From Pseudomonadota bacterium (lineage in GTDB: Bacteria; Pseudomonadota; Gammaproteobacteria; Burkholderiales; Rhodocyclaceae): a DNA stretch of 64,000 nt. The stretch covers positions 59,603-123,602 of the forward strand of contig JAFEDI010000126.1 of assembly GCA_018241725.1 (NCBI GenBank), written 5' to 3'. The position numbers and the translations under genes were made by a program. Shown here one piece after another: positions 1 to 7,862 of this stretch; the stretch's first letter is position 1; each line of letters begins with the position of its first letter. The notes beneath the pieces are model-generated. The model was given only the letters and a program-made list of their open reading frames with translations, did not search any database and was not told where the DNA came from.

Positions 1-110
1 AATCGGTCCGCCTTGGTTCTCGGGCTTCCAACCCCGATCGTCTCTGTTTCGACGACGCGGGAGTATCGACCGGGGGGCGGGGGGAGGTCAAGAAGGGTAG
101 GGATTGCTAA
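1..110. other. Leading edge without recognisable gene
   Basis: The first 110 bases lie downstream of the leftmost minus-strand gene. They hold a G-rich stretch but no long open frame and no clear terminator hairpin with a T-run. Nothing can be assigned here; a gene running in from the left cannot be excluded. Confidence 0.4.
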
Positions 111-686
111 TCAGTTTGATGCAGCCTCGAATTTGCCGGAATAGCGGAAAATTTGCCCAAACAACGGATGAGTGAGGCGGAAGTCCATGACGAAATGGCT
201 TTCATCCATCGCTTCCTCGACGATAGTGGTGTGGCCCAGCACCATCCATTCGGGGATCGGCAACAGGATCGGTCCCAGCTTCACGACGAACCGGACGCCG
301 CGATAATGCAGTCGGTTTCCTGTCACGTACGGGGCCATCTGTAGTCCGAGCACAGGATTGACGAATTCGATCACCTGGCCGTGGCCAGCCGATATCCAGA
401 AGCTGTCGAAATGGATCACCTTCCCGTCCGGGTAGGTGATTGTGCGCCGCCAATGCTGGCGCTCGCCTGCGACGCTCTTTTCAACCACCGTTGGCACCTG
501 CTGCCCACGGCGATTGACCAGCGCCCCGAATACCCTCAGCACACTCAGAAACGGCTGCATGAACCGAGGATACTCAATATCCATCCGGCCAGTGTCAGTC
601 GTCGTACCGAACCGGTAATGGGCCTGGAGGGCCGGCGGCAGCTTGTCCCAGTCGGAGCCGAGCGCCTGTTGCATCAAGCTTTTCAT
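111..686 (-). CDS. DUF4166 domain protein
   Basis: This 191-residue protein matches the DUF4166 pattern: a soluble domain rich in aromatic and beta-strand-like segments (DKLPPALQAHYRFG near the start, then FWISAGHGQVIEFVNPVLGL and HTTIVEEAMDESHFVMDFRL). The biochemical role of the family is unknown to me. The frame stays open upstream, but the ATG at 686 is chosen because it overlaps the stop of the preceding DUF2269 gene by an ATGA, the same junction used throughout this operon. In other genomes I recall DUF4166 being fused or adjacent to SDR and DoxX-like membrane domains, which fits this operon and suggests the four products act together, perhaps on a membrane lipid or cofactor. The function is inference; the family call is fairly secure. 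Confidence 0.75.
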   Translation of the reverse strand: MKSLMQQALGSDWDKLPPALQAHYRFGTTTDTGRMDIEYPRFMQPFLSVLRVFGALVNRRGQQVPTVVEKSVAGERQHWRRTITYPDGKVIHFDSFWISAGHGQVIEFVNPVLGLQMAPYVTGNRLHYRGVRFVVKLGPILLPIPEWMVLGHTTIVEEAMDESHFVMDFRLTHPLFGQIFRYSGKFEAASN

Positions 687-1162
687 GATCCAATTCCTGG
701 AATGTATTTGAAGACCATCAGCGCGACTACAGCGACCATTGCCGTAAAGGCGGGTACGCCAAGCCAGAACCACCAGCGTGCCATCCGCCAGTAAAGCGCC
801 GGTAAATCTGATCCTTCGGCTGCTGCATCGGCAGAGATTTTCTGCATGCGAATCTGCAGCCAGACCACGGGGAGCCAGCAAGCGCCAGCGAAGAAGAAGA
901 GGGAAAGGCTGGCCGCAATCCATGGTGTCGTCAGCGGCACATCGAGCAGATGAACCATCCACAGGCCGCTGATGGGCTGCAGGATGACGGTCGGCGTGGT
1001 GAAGATCCAGTCGGCCAATACGACATGGCGGTTGGTGACCGCGATATGGGCAAGGTTGCCGCTGCGGTCGGCCATCCACTTGTAGAACGCACTGCCAAGA
1101 CCGGTGCCGAAGAGAAGCACGAGGCTGAGAATATGAAGCGTTTTGAGAACGGTGAAGGTCAT
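683..1162 (-). CDS. DUF2269-like integral membrane protein
   Basis: A 159-residue inner-membrane protein with four predicted membrane segments: about residues 6-26, 50-70, 80-102 and 130-152. It begins MTFTVLKTLHILSLVLLFGT, typical of DUF2269, where early histidines and the GxGxxF segment are common; I recall the family being grouped with haem-copper-related or DoxX-like membrane proteins. Its start overlaps the SDR gene stop by ATGA (1159-1162) and its stop overlaps the DUF4166 start by ATGA (683-686), so translation of the three genes is probably coupled. The substrate is unknown. The length is normal for the family and no damage is seen. Confidence 0.72.
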   Translation of the reverse strand: MTFTVLKTLHILSLVLLFGTGLGSAFYKWMADRSGNLAHIAVTNRHVVLADWIFTTPTVILQPISGLWMVHLLDVPLTTPWIAASLSLFFFAGACWLPVVWLQIRMQKISADAAAEGSDLPALYWRMARWWFWLGVPAFTAMVAVVALMVFKYIPGIGS

Positions 1163-2025
1163 GACGCCCCCCTTGTGGGTACGCCTTCGGAGAAAAACAG
1201 GCTGGGCTTGGTGGTCAGGGGCGGGCGTCCCAAGAACTGCACCAGTGGTCGGAAATCAGCCCGGTAACCGGTCTTCAGCATGCGCAAATTCTCCGGCTGC
1301 AGCATCGGGTTGAAGTACCGTCCGACCTGGGCAATCGCCATCGCCACCCGGAATGGGATGGGAATAAGCCGGGCACGGGGCAACCCCAGCGCCTGGCGCA
1401 TCGTTTGCAGCCACTCGGCGAAAGTGATTATTTCTGTGCCTACAATGTCCAGCGTCTGCATCGTCTTGGGCGACGTGAGGCCTTGCATGACGGTGGCCAC
1501 TACGTCGCTGATATGGACGGGCTGCAGTTCTTGTTGCCCGTTATCGATGACCGGGATCCGCGGCAGCGCCGCCAGGCGCATGAACAGGTCTGCACTCTTG
1601 CCTCCGAGGCCGTAAATCAACGAAGGGCGCAGCACGAACCAGTCGAGATCGAGGCTGCGCAGGCAGTCGTCGGCAGCTCGCTTGCTCAGGTGGTAGGCAG
1701 AAAACGCCGCTTTGTCGGCTCCCAACGCCGAGATCTGCAACACCCGCCGGACTCCGGCCTGGGCGCAGGCGCGAAACAATGCCGACGGAGCGAGGGTGTG
1801 CAGGGGTTCAAAACGCTGGGAGCCGCTTTCCCCGATGATGCCAACGCTGTTGATAACGGCGTCGACGCCTTCGAGCTGTGGCAGCCAGTCCGCCGCCGAC
1901 AGCATCCGGCTGAAGTCGATTCCCTCGCTACGGCATACCGGCTTGATGCGGTGTCCGGCAGCGGTCAGTTCAGCGACGAGATTGTGGCCAATGAAGCCGC
2001 TCGCCCCGGTCAGCAGGATGTTCAT
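1159..2025 (-). CDS. SDR-family NAD(P)-dependent epimerase/reductase, NDUFA9-like
   Basis: This 288-residue atypical short-chain dehydrogenase/reductase starts with MNILLTGASGFIGHNLVAEL, whose TGxxGxxG dinucleotide-binding motif is at residues 6-12. The next blocks are GVDAVINSVGIIG (about 54-66) and YHLSKRAADD (about 109), the YxxxK catalytic tyrosine and lysine. The C-terminal substrate region is like the NDUFA9/NAD-dependent epimerase group (RPSLIYGLGGKSADLFMRL). It is probably a cytoplasmic oxidoreductase or epimerase. It sits second in the ATGA-linked operon with two membrane proteins and a DUF4166 protein, so its substrate may be membrane-associated. The substrate itself cannot be read from the sequence. 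Confidence 0.82.
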   Translation of the reverse strand: MNILLTGASGFIGHNLVAELTAAGHRIKPVCRSEGIDFSRMLSAADWLPQLEGVDAVINSVGIIGESGSQRFEPLHTLAPSALFRACAQAGVRRVLQISALGADKAAFSAYHLSKRAADDCLRSLDLDWFVLRPSLIYGLGGKSADLFMRLAALPRIPVIDNGQQELQPVHISDVVATVMQGLTSPKTMQTLDIVGTEIITFAEWLQTMRQALGLPRARLIPIPFRVAMAIAQVGRYFNPMLQPENLRMLKTGYRADFRPLVQFLGRPPLTTKPSLFFSEGVPTRGAS

Positions 2026-2366
2026 GATGCGCTCCCCGGCTGCCGCGGTACCGTAATGAACTGGCCCAGACGCTTGCCGATCGAGCGAAGGCCGATCAGC
2101 AACCCGACTAAGGCCGCCACCAAGGCTAGACGGAAGCTGTCTATCGGGTTGCTGAAGTGCGAGAACATATCGACCATCAGTACCAGCAGCAGCGGGGCGA
2201 TCATCAGCATCACCTTCGTGTAGCTCAACCAGAAGGAAGCAGCCTGCTCATCGGGGCAGACCCGGTTAAGGACATTCACGAGGGGACAGGACAGCACGTG
2301 GAGAACCGCGAGGCTCGCGGCTACGCAGATGAGAGATTCAGCAAACAGCAGAACGTAAGGATTCAT
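2022..2366 (-). CDS. Small membrane protein, first gene of the ATGA-linked operon
   Basis: This 114-residue protein is not recognised. It has three likely membrane segments: about residues 5-27, 50-68 and 80-95. A PDEQAASFW loop follows the first, and the C-terminal tail is basic (RSIGKRLGQF). It is the promoter-proximal gene of the operon, overlaps the SDR start by ATGA at 2022-2025, and is separated from the upstream AraC-type gene by 126 bp. Start ATG 2366 is the only one giving a complete first membrane segment. It may be a small scaffold or partner for the SDR/DUF2269 proteins; this is inference from position only. Confidence 0.65.
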   Translation of the reverse strand: MNPYVLLFAESLICVAASLAVLHVLSCPLVNVLNRVCPDEQAASFWLSYTKVMLMIAPLLLVLMVDMFSHFSNPIDSFRLALVAALVGLLIGLRSIGKRLGQFITVPRQPGSAS

Positions 2367-2425
2367 GAAAGGCTCCCGATTGGTTACTGGAGCCCCCAGT
2401 TTGGAGATCAGACCCCCTGAATTCT

Positions 2426-2480
2426 TCCGTTCTTATCGAAACGGAACATTTTTCGGCTCCGGAAAGATCATTCCGGAGCT
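2426..2480. promoter_or_regulatory. Two adjacent hairpins between AraC-type gene and operon
   Basis: Two inverted repeats sit next to each other: TTCCGTT/AACGGAA (2426-2432 with 2441-2447) and GCTCCGGAA/TTCCGGAGC (2457-2465 with 2472-2480, 6-nt loop). Both share the TTCCG core. They lie just after the stop of the membrane AraC gene and just before the ATGA-linked operon. The second could act as a terminator for the regulator (no T-run), or the pair could be operator sites. Only the symmetry is seen directly. Confidence 0.35.
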
Positions 2481-2492
2481 TCGGTCAGCCAA

Positions 2493-3524
2493 TCACGGCG
2501 ATCTGGATGGCCCGCTCTTGGCGTGGAGCTTGCGGAACTGACCGGGGGTCATGCCCTCGATCTCGCGGAAGGCCTCGTAGAAATTCGACTGCGAGGTAAA
2601 CCCCACGCTGAGTCCAACGGACAGGACAGAGGCGGACGGTTCATCGCACAACATGGCTTTGGCGGCTGCCACGCGCAGTTCACGCAAGTAGCGGGAGAAA
2701 CCCTTCCCCAGCCGGGCATTCATCAGCTCCGAAAGTTGGTGGGTGTTAAGTCCGAGACGTTCAGCCAGTCCGGGAAGGTTCAGGTCTGGATCCACATAGG
2801 TTCGGTCAGCGGTCATAAGGGTGTTCAGCTTCGATAGAGCCGCATCGCAATCCACATTGGTCAGCGTGGAACTGACATAGGCAGTCTGTACGGTTTCCTT
2901 GACCTCGACGGATAGTTCTGGCCTGAGGCCGAGCGTGGTTTGCACCAGGAAAAAGGCGGCACCGATCGAGGTCGCGTACAGACTGAAAAACAGTTTGCCG
3001 GGCAGCGACGCCTGGGCCAGCCCGAGCACCGAGACGCCGATAGCTATACCGAATACGCTGCCCAGCAGAATCATCTCCCGGTGGAAGTTCGCCCGCTCGC
3101 TGCGCAAGGCGTAGAGACTGCGCGCCAGCCACAGCAAGTAGCCGGCGCCAACGCTGAAAGCCAGCGGCAAGGCCAGATCGTCAGGCAGGAAGGGGGAAAT
3201 CCCGATTGGCAGCGCGTGACCGAGAAGCGCAGGCCTAATCAGAGGGGGCGCCTTGGGGTTCAGCAAGGGCTGGCTGAACAGGAAGAAAGATGGCGCCACG
3301 GCAAACAGGGTCATGCGGTACGGCAGCGTTGCCACCCATTCCTGATCGAGGTGCAGCCACACGAAGTGCGCGATCTGCAGATTGCTCAATGCCATCAGCA
3401 GGACAAGTCCCATCAAGCGCGACATCGGCTGGTCTTGGTATTGGTCGCCGCGGAAATGCGTCAGGGCAAGGCTGATTGCGCTGAATATCGAGAAGCCGGT
3501 GAGAAGAATGGCGAGAGAGGTCAC
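2493..3524 (-). CDS. AraC-family transcriptional regulator with membrane-embedded N-terminus
   Basis: In this 343-residue protein, residues 1-210 are strongly hydrophobic, with about seven predicted membrane helices. The C-terminal ~100 residues form an AraC/XylS double helix-turn-helix: LPGLAERLGLNTHQLSELMN is the first HTH, and SVLSVGLSVGFTSQSNFYEA followed by FREIEGMTPGQFRK is the second HTH plus signature. It is therefore a membrane-anchored regulator that could sense a membrane or extracellular signal and bind DNA from the membrane. It is transcribed toward the four-gene SDR/DUF4166 operon 126 bp downstream, which is its most likely target. The ATG at 3524 opens directly into the first membrane segment. 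Confidence 0.82.
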   Translation of the reverse strand: MTSLAILLTGFSIFSAISLALTHFRGDQYQDQPMSRLMGLVLLMALSNLQIAHFVWLHLDQEWVATLPYRMTLFAVAPSFFLFSQPLLNPKAPPLIRPALLGHALPIGISPFLPDDLALPLAFSVGAGYLLWLARSLYALRSERANFHREMILLGSVFGIAIGVSVLGLAQASLPGKLFFSLYATSIGAAFFLVQTTLGLRPELSVEVKETVQTAYVSSTLTNVDCDAALSKLNTLMTADRTYVDPDLNLPGLAERLGLNTHQLSELMNARLGKGFSRYLRELRVAAAKAMLCDEPSASVLSVGLSVGFTSQSNFYEAFREIEGMTPGQFRKLHAKSGPSRSP

Positions 3525-3693
3525 TGCGGGTGAAAAACGATATTGTTAAATGCAATAAATGGAAATGTATGCTGGCAATGCGAAATCAGCCTCTGTTTCC
3601 AGTATTTTCTTTCAAGCTGGACCTCGGTTAGTAAGAGTCTGCCGCGCTTGCGAGACATCTCTGCGATCGAGGGAAACGAGGCTGAGCACGGGT

Positions 3694-4131
3694 TCAGCGA
3701 AATGGTGTGTAGTCAATGGTGACCCCTCCTGATTTCGGCTCCGTGCGAATTAGATGCGCAAGATGGTGGTGCTGGATCTCGAGGTGCTCGTCATCCCTCC
3801 AAGTGACGCGAACCTCTGGGCCGCCGCCTTTCCCGGTCGGTGCTTGACCACGGTTTGCATCGGCGACAAAGAAACTTTGGGGCAGAGAATCCTTCTTGGA
3901 GGTGTCGGTGTCAGCGGGCACGATAGAAACATGGCTGTTGAAGCTGGTTGTGGCCCCACAATCTATTTGAAATACAACAGCTTTCAATTTCCCGCTGGGT
4001 GACGGGAACTGGTCGGTTATTGTTTCTGCGCACATATCCGTGCCAAGGCGCGCTAACAATGCAGCGCAGCCACCAAACATTACTAGGGGGGTACCGATAG
4101 CCCAAAGGAGTACTTTTTTCCAGGTGGTCAT
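3694..4131 (-). CDS. Membrane-anchored hypothetical protein
   Basis: A 145-residue protein with one N-terminal membrane segment (about residues 7-27, LLWAIGTPLVMFGGCAALLA). A predicted extracytoplasmic domain with two cysteines follows (CAETITDQFPSPSGKLKA and FQIDCGATTSF). The CxExxxxxxxSPxGKxxA start and CGAT motif resemble small envelope proteins grouped as DUF5412-like, though I am not certain. It has no close operon partner. The surrounding DNA looks visibly less GC-rich than the rest of the window, which may point to acquisition by transfer. The start at 4131 has only a weak ribosome binding site. Confidence 0.6.
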   Translation of the reverse strand: MTTWKKVLLWAIGTPLVMFGGCAALLARLGTDMCAETITDQFPSPSGKLKAVVFQIDCGATTSFNSHVSIVPADTDTSKKDSLPQSFFVADANRGQAPTGKGGGPEVRVTWRDDEHLEIQHHHLAHLIRTEPKSGGVTIDYTPFR

Positions 4132-4568
4132 GTGCTATTGCTAACAGTCTTTACACGAACGCCGGGGCTCGCATGACAGATGATCCCGGAGGCGCCCGGA
4201 TGGTTGTACTTTGCTCATGAAATTCAGATATTTCGAGTTTACGTTTGCAGCATGAGTGTTCAAGTGTGTCAGACAACTTAATGGGAGCGATGTCCGCTTG
4301 GCGTTAGAGTATCTGAGGGGCCGCGATTGGTCGTATTGCACCACTTCATCGTCATGACTGCCATGCTCCCATGTGCTGCCAAGCGCTTCAGTTGAGTACG
4401 TCACTCCGCGGGCTGCGGGCGGATGAGGGGCTGCCGAGATGGTCCATTTTGCTCGCCAGCATATGCATTTGACGTAATCTCATCGTAATATTCCGGCGCG
4501 CCGGCGATACCTGTCCGCCTCCCGGACCTGCCCGGCGCGATCTTCCCTATTTCACCCGGAGCCACGCC
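4132..4568. other. 437-bp intergenic stretch, apparently lower GC, no confident gene
   Basis: Between two genes pointing away from each other lies 437 bp containing only short open frames with unlikely codon use and no ribosome binding site. A small near-palindrome lies around 4262-4281. No tRNA, terminator or transposase remnant is seen. It most likely carries divergent promoters for the flanking genes. Confidence 0.45.
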
Positions 4569-5036
4569 ATGACGCAGAACCTCGTTTCCCTCGATCTGTC
4601 CGCCGAAGCCCTTGCCGCGCTGGATCAGGCACTCACCACCATCGAGCAGATCTTTTCGCCCTTCATCAGCCTGTCGGCCGACGAGGTGCGGGCGCTCAAC
4701 AAGATGGGCGACAAGTCGGAGCAGTTCTGTCGTCAGACGGCGCTGGTGCTGGAGCACAACCGGGAGATCCTGCCGCCGAGTTTTTCGGTGGCCGAGGTGC
4801 AGCGCGATTTCGCGGCCTTCGATGCGTTGCGGCCGCGCCTGATGCGGCTGCGGGAGGTGGTGGCGAAGGCGGAGGACACCGAGACGGCGCTGGGCAGCGA
4901 CATCCTCGTGGCCATGCTGGAAGGGTATGCGCTGATGAAGATGTACGGTAAGAGCGAGGGGCTCGAGACCCTGCGCAAGGCGATGCTGGTGCGCAACCCC
5001 GGCCGCAAGGCCAAGCCGGCTGAAGCCACGGCCTGA
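4569..5036 (+). CDS. Conserved-looking cytoplasmic hypothetical protein, all-alpha
   Basis: This 155-residue protein is not recognised. It has no signal peptide or membrane segment and looks entirely helical: an N-terminal DLSAEALAALDQALTTIEQI helix, a LSADEVRALNKMGDKSEQF segment, and a DFAAFDALRPRLMRLREVV helix. It ends in a basic tail (RNPGRKAKPAEATA). A CGGAG ribosome binding site precedes ATG 4569. Codon use is typical of the host, so it is probably a real gene. Nothing in the neighbourhood suggests a pathway; it is followed by the 21-bp repeat array and the histidine phosphatase gene. Confidence 0.6.
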   Translation: MTQNLVSLDLSAEALAALDQALTTIEQIFSPFISLSADEVRALNKMGDKSEQFCRQTALVLEHNREILPPSFSVAEVQRDFAAFDALRPRLMRLREVVAKAEDTETALGSDILVAMLEGYALMKMYGKSEGLETLRKAMLVRNPGRKAKPAEATA

Positions 5037-5123
5037 TTGCGGGCTGCCGCGCGGAGCTGCGGCGTGTTTCGGACTCGGTCGCCGATAGCTGGATGGCATT
5101 ATTCCGATGGTGGAAAGCAAGCA

Positions 5124-5324
5124 TCCGTTTTTCGGTGATCGAGTCCGAAGTTTCGGTGGCAATCACCGAATGTTCGGTGTTTCGATCCGAATATTCGGTG
5201 TCGCCGGTCGAAGTTTCGGACTCCGGGACCGAAGTTTCGGATTCGAAGTCCGAAGTTTCGAATCCGGAATCCGAAACTTCGATGGCCGAGTCCGAAACTT
5301 CGGGCTCCGCATCCGAAAAATGGA
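5124..5324. repeat. Array of 12-bp palindromes with exact 21-bp period
   Basis: Eight copies of a CCGAANNTTCGG-type palindrome start at 5145, 5166, 5187, 5208, 5229, 5250, 5271 and 5292, exactly 21 bp apart. Degenerate copies flank them at about 5124 and 5313. The central two bases vary (GT, TG, TA, AC), and a few copies lose one outer base of an arm. The 9 bp between palindromes differ freely, so selection or copying appears to act on the palindrome. Because 21 is a multiple of three, all frames stay open and a seven-residue peptide repeat (SExSDSx) appears in one frame. That frame runs into the downstream phosphatase gene. The array ends 141 bp before the phosphatase start chosen here. Confidence 0.85.
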
Positions 5325-5464
5325 AAGTGAATATCCACCCCGGCGCGCGAGGTGCCGGATGGCCCCCGGCCCCCTGTCCTTCGCGGCAAAAATCCCGGAA
5401 GATCGCGCCTCTTGAATCGCTCCGCCCCATCCCGGTGGCGGGGCTGCCATGGGGGCCGACTCAC

Positions 5465-6133
5465 ATGAAGATCCTTCGAACCGCTGCCGCCCGCATGGCG
5501 CTGCGCAGCCTGGCGCTGGCTTGCGGGCTGGCGGCTGCGCCGGCTTTTGCGGACATGAGCATCGTGATCCTGCGCCACGGGGAGAAGCCCGCCGACGGGC
5601 TGGGGCAGTTGACCTGCCAGGGGCTCAACCGCTCGCTGGCGCTGGCGCCGCTGCTGCTGTCGCGCTTCGGGGTGCCGGACGCGGTGTATGCGCCCAATCC
5701 GGGGGTGCTGAAGAAGGACAAGGGCGTGCCCTTCAACTACGTGCGCCCGCTGGCCACCATCGAGCCACTGGCGATCCGCGCCGGCAAGCCGGTGACCCTC
5801 GGCGGCGGCATGGAGGACATCAAGCCGCTGGTGCACCAGGTGCTCGCCCACCCGGCCGGCACCCACGTGATCGCCTGGGAGCACCACTGGGGCGAATCCC
5901 TGGCCCGCCTGTTCCTCAAGACCCTCGGTGCCGACCCCAAGGCGGTGCCCAAGTGGGCCGACGACGATTACGACAGCCTCTACGTGATCCGCGTGCAGCA
6001 GGCCGGCCACGATGCGCCGGTGGCCCGTTTCAGCGTCGAAAAGCAGGGCCTGGATGGCTTGCCCGAGGCCTGCGCGGTACTGGCGCCTTTGCCCGCAGCC
6101 GCAGCCTCCGTGGCACCGGCCGTCGTCGAATGA
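5465..6133 (+). CDS. Exported histidine phosphatase family protein
   Basis: This 222-residue protein has a Sec signal peptide (MKILRTAAARMALRSLALAC, cleavage near PAFA-DM). Directly after it comes the catalytic RHG motif in IVILRHGEKP (about residues 35-44), the mark of the histidine phosphatase (phosphoglycerate mutase-like) superfamily. A second histidine in WEHHWGE (about 140) is a candidate catalytic partner. It should be periplasmic. The frame is open back to 5093 through the repeat array, but the ATG at 5465 is preferred because it puts the signal peptide at the N-terminus. The natural substrate is unknown; phosphoesters or phosphoproteins are possible. The DUF4337 gene follows 48 bp downstream. 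Confidence 0.8.
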   Translation: MKILRTAAARMALRSLALACGLAAAPAFADMSIVILRHGEKPADGLGQLTCQGLNRSLALAPLLLSRFGVPDAVYAPNPGVLKKDKGVPFNYVRPLATIEPLAIRAGKPVTLGGGMEDIKPLVHQVLAHPAGTHVIAWEHHWGESLARLFLKTLGADPKAVPKWADDDYDSLYVIRVQQAGHDAPVARFSVEKQGLDGLPEACAVLAPLPAAAASVAPAVVE

Positions 6134-6181
6134 AGTCGGCGTGATCAGCCGCCTGTTTTAGCAGCAAGGAAAGACCGCAGC

Positions 6182-6712
6182 ATGAGCGAAGAAAAGAAGG
6201 AGCCGTGGCTCAACGGCATGTCCCTGGCCACCGTGGTGCTGGCCGTGTGCGCGACCCTGTCCACCTTCAAGGGCGGGTCGTTCTCGACCCAGGGGGTGGT
6301 CAACCAGGCGTTGGCGTCGGACCAGTGGGCCTTCTACCAGTCCAAGAGCACCAAGCAGCATCTGTTCGAGATGCAGGTGGAGCAGTTCCGCCTGCAGGCC
6401 ATGGCCCTGCCGCCGGACAACCCGGCGGTGCCCGCCTACCAGCAGAAGATCGCCGAATATCAGAAGGAGATCGAGCGCTACAAGCAGGAGAAGAAGGACA
6501 TCGAAGCCAAGGCCCGCAGCTTCGAGGCCCTGCGCGACGAAGCCAAGCTGCACGGCCGCCCCTTCGGCCTGGCGGTGATCTTCCTGCAGGTGGCCATCCT
6601 GCTGAATTCCGTGGCCGGCCTGGTCAAGGCCAAGCGCGTGTGGTGGACGGCGATCCCCATCGGGCTGGTGGGGGTGGCGCTGTTTGCGGATGGGTTCCTG
6701 GGGTTCTTGTAA
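6182..6712 (+). CDS. DUF4337 family membrane protein
   Basis: This 176-residue protein has the DUF4337 layout: an N-terminal membrane segment (WLNGMSLATVVLAVCATLST, about residues 9-28), and a soluble segment beginning with an AFYQSKSTKQH motif. A charged coiled coil follows (YQKEIERYKQEKKDIEAKAR, about 88-115), then two C-terminal membrane helices (about 128-146 and 153-175). The family is widespread in proteobacteria and its function is unknown. A GCAAGGAAAG ribosome binding site precedes the start. It may be co-transcribed with the phosphatase 48 bp upstream and converges on the minus-strand hydrolase gene. Confidence 0.8.
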   Translation: MSEEKKEPWLNGMSLATVVLAVCATLSTFKGGSFSTQGVVNQALASDQWAFYQSKSTKQHLFEMQVEQFRLQAMALPPDNPAVPAYQQKIAEYQKEIERYKQEKKDIEAKARSFEALRDEAKLHGRPFGLAVIFLQVAILLNSVAGLVKAKRVWWTAIPIGLVGVALFADGFLGFL

Positions 6713-6743
6713 GCGCCTTGCCGTCCCGCCGGAGGCACGTTCC

Positions 6744-7703
6744 CTAAAACTCGGCCGGCTGCAGGTAACGTACGAACCACGCCAGCGCGGCGCCAGCCGT
6801 GGCTTCGAAGTCCCGCGTATAGACGTCGAAATGGCCGGCGCCGGGGATGATGCGCAGGGATTTGGGTTCGAGCGCGTCGCGGTAGGTTTGCAGGGCGAGG
6901 TCGGTGGGGGTGATCGAGTCCTTTTCGGCGACCTGCATCAGCAAGGGCGTCGGGCTGATGCGTTCGATGTAGTCGGCGGGGTTGTAGGCCCGCGCGAACT
7001 CGACGGAGCGCAGGCTGATCTCCGGTTTTTCGGCGGGGGCGCGCCGGTAGGCGGCGGTGTACCAGGCGATGGCGTCCGGGCTGCGGTAGACGGCGCCGGA
7101 GTCGGAGTCGCCCATCAGCGGCAGCATGGCCGGCGCGGCGCCGGCGGCGCGCTGCTGGCGGTCGGTGGCGAAGCGTGCCAGCAGCGCGGTTTCGGCGTCT
7201 CCGGAGACGCGGCGCAGGGCGGCCTGGGTGCCGTGGGTGGTCGGCACCTGCACGGCCACGCATTTGACGCGGCGGTCCGTGGCGGCGACGACGAGGGCGT
7301 GCCCGCCGCTGTAGCTGCTGCCCCAGATGCCGAGGCGCTCGCCATCGACGCCATCCAGGCTGCCGGCGTGGGTGATGGCGTGGCGGAAGTCCTCCACCTG
7401 CTGCCACGGGTTGGCTTCGTGGCGCGGCAGGCCGTCGCTGGCGCCGAAGCCACGGTGGTCGTAGAGCAGCACCGCGAAGCCGGCGGCGGCGAACTTCTCG
7501 GCGTAGAGGTCGGTGAACATCTCCTTGGTCGTGCCGTAGCCGCCGCACATCACGATGGCTGGCCGGCGCTGCCCGCTGCCGGCGTCCCCGGCCGGGCGGT
7601 ACAGCCAGCCGCGCAGGGTGAGGCCGTCGGCGTCGAATCCGACGTCCTGGCGCTGGATGGGGCCCGGATGGGCGGCCGGGGCCGGAGTGGCTTGTGGGTT
7701 CAT
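6744..7703 (-). CDS. Alpha/beta hydrolase, S15/dienelactone hydrolase-like
   Basis: A 319-residue cytoplasmic alpha/beta hydrolase. The nucleophile elbow is GSSYSGG (residues 128-134, serine 130), the GxSYxG form seen in S15-type and DLH-like hydrolases. The acid is probably in VAEKDS and the catalytic histidine in GAGHFDVY near the end. The oxyanion region is MCGGYGTTKEM (about 52-62) and the YDHRGFGASDG block is standard. The frame extends to 7823, but ATG 7703 is chosen: it has an AGAGGAG site upstream and the extra residues are low-complexity. Its substrate is an ester, lactone or similar. The AraC-type gene lies upstream on the same strand and may control it. Confidence 0.82.
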   Translation of the reverse strand: MNPQATPAPAAHPGPIQRQDVGFDADGLTLRGWLYRPAGDAGSGQRRPAIVMCGGYGTTKEMFTDLYAEKFAAAGFAVLLYDHRGFGASDGLPRHEANPWQQVEDFRHAITHAGSLDGVDGERLGIWGSSYSGGHALVVAATDRRVKCVAVQVPTTHGTQAALRRVSGDAETALLARFATDRQQRAAGAAPAMLPLMGDSDSGAVYRSPDAIAWYTAAYRRAPAEKPEISLRSVEFARAYNPADYIERISPTPLLMQVAEKDSITPTDLALQTYRDALEPKSLRIIPGAGHFDVYTRDFEATAGAALAWFVRYLQPAEF

Positions 7704-7862
7704 GCGGGGGGGTCTCCTCTGGGCTTGCGCTTGATGCGCCGGGTGGGCGTGGGAGGGGAGCTTAGGAGGACGGGATACGGCCCGCTGCGCCGGCCTTGCC
7801 ATCTTCGGTGGCGAATCGGACAAGCGGGCGGGCGCGTTGCAGGGGCGGTGCGCGGAGGCGGA

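Noticed and set aside
4401-5162. Long minus-strand frame across the 4569-5036 gene
   Set aside because: It is a shadow of the plus-strand gene and repeat array, with unlikely composition and no ribosome binding site.
5093-5464. N-terminal extension of the phosphatase through the 21-bp repeats
   Set aside because: A Sec signal peptide sits exactly at the ATG at 5465, so the upstream in-frame codons are more likely non-coding; not excluded, see the finding.
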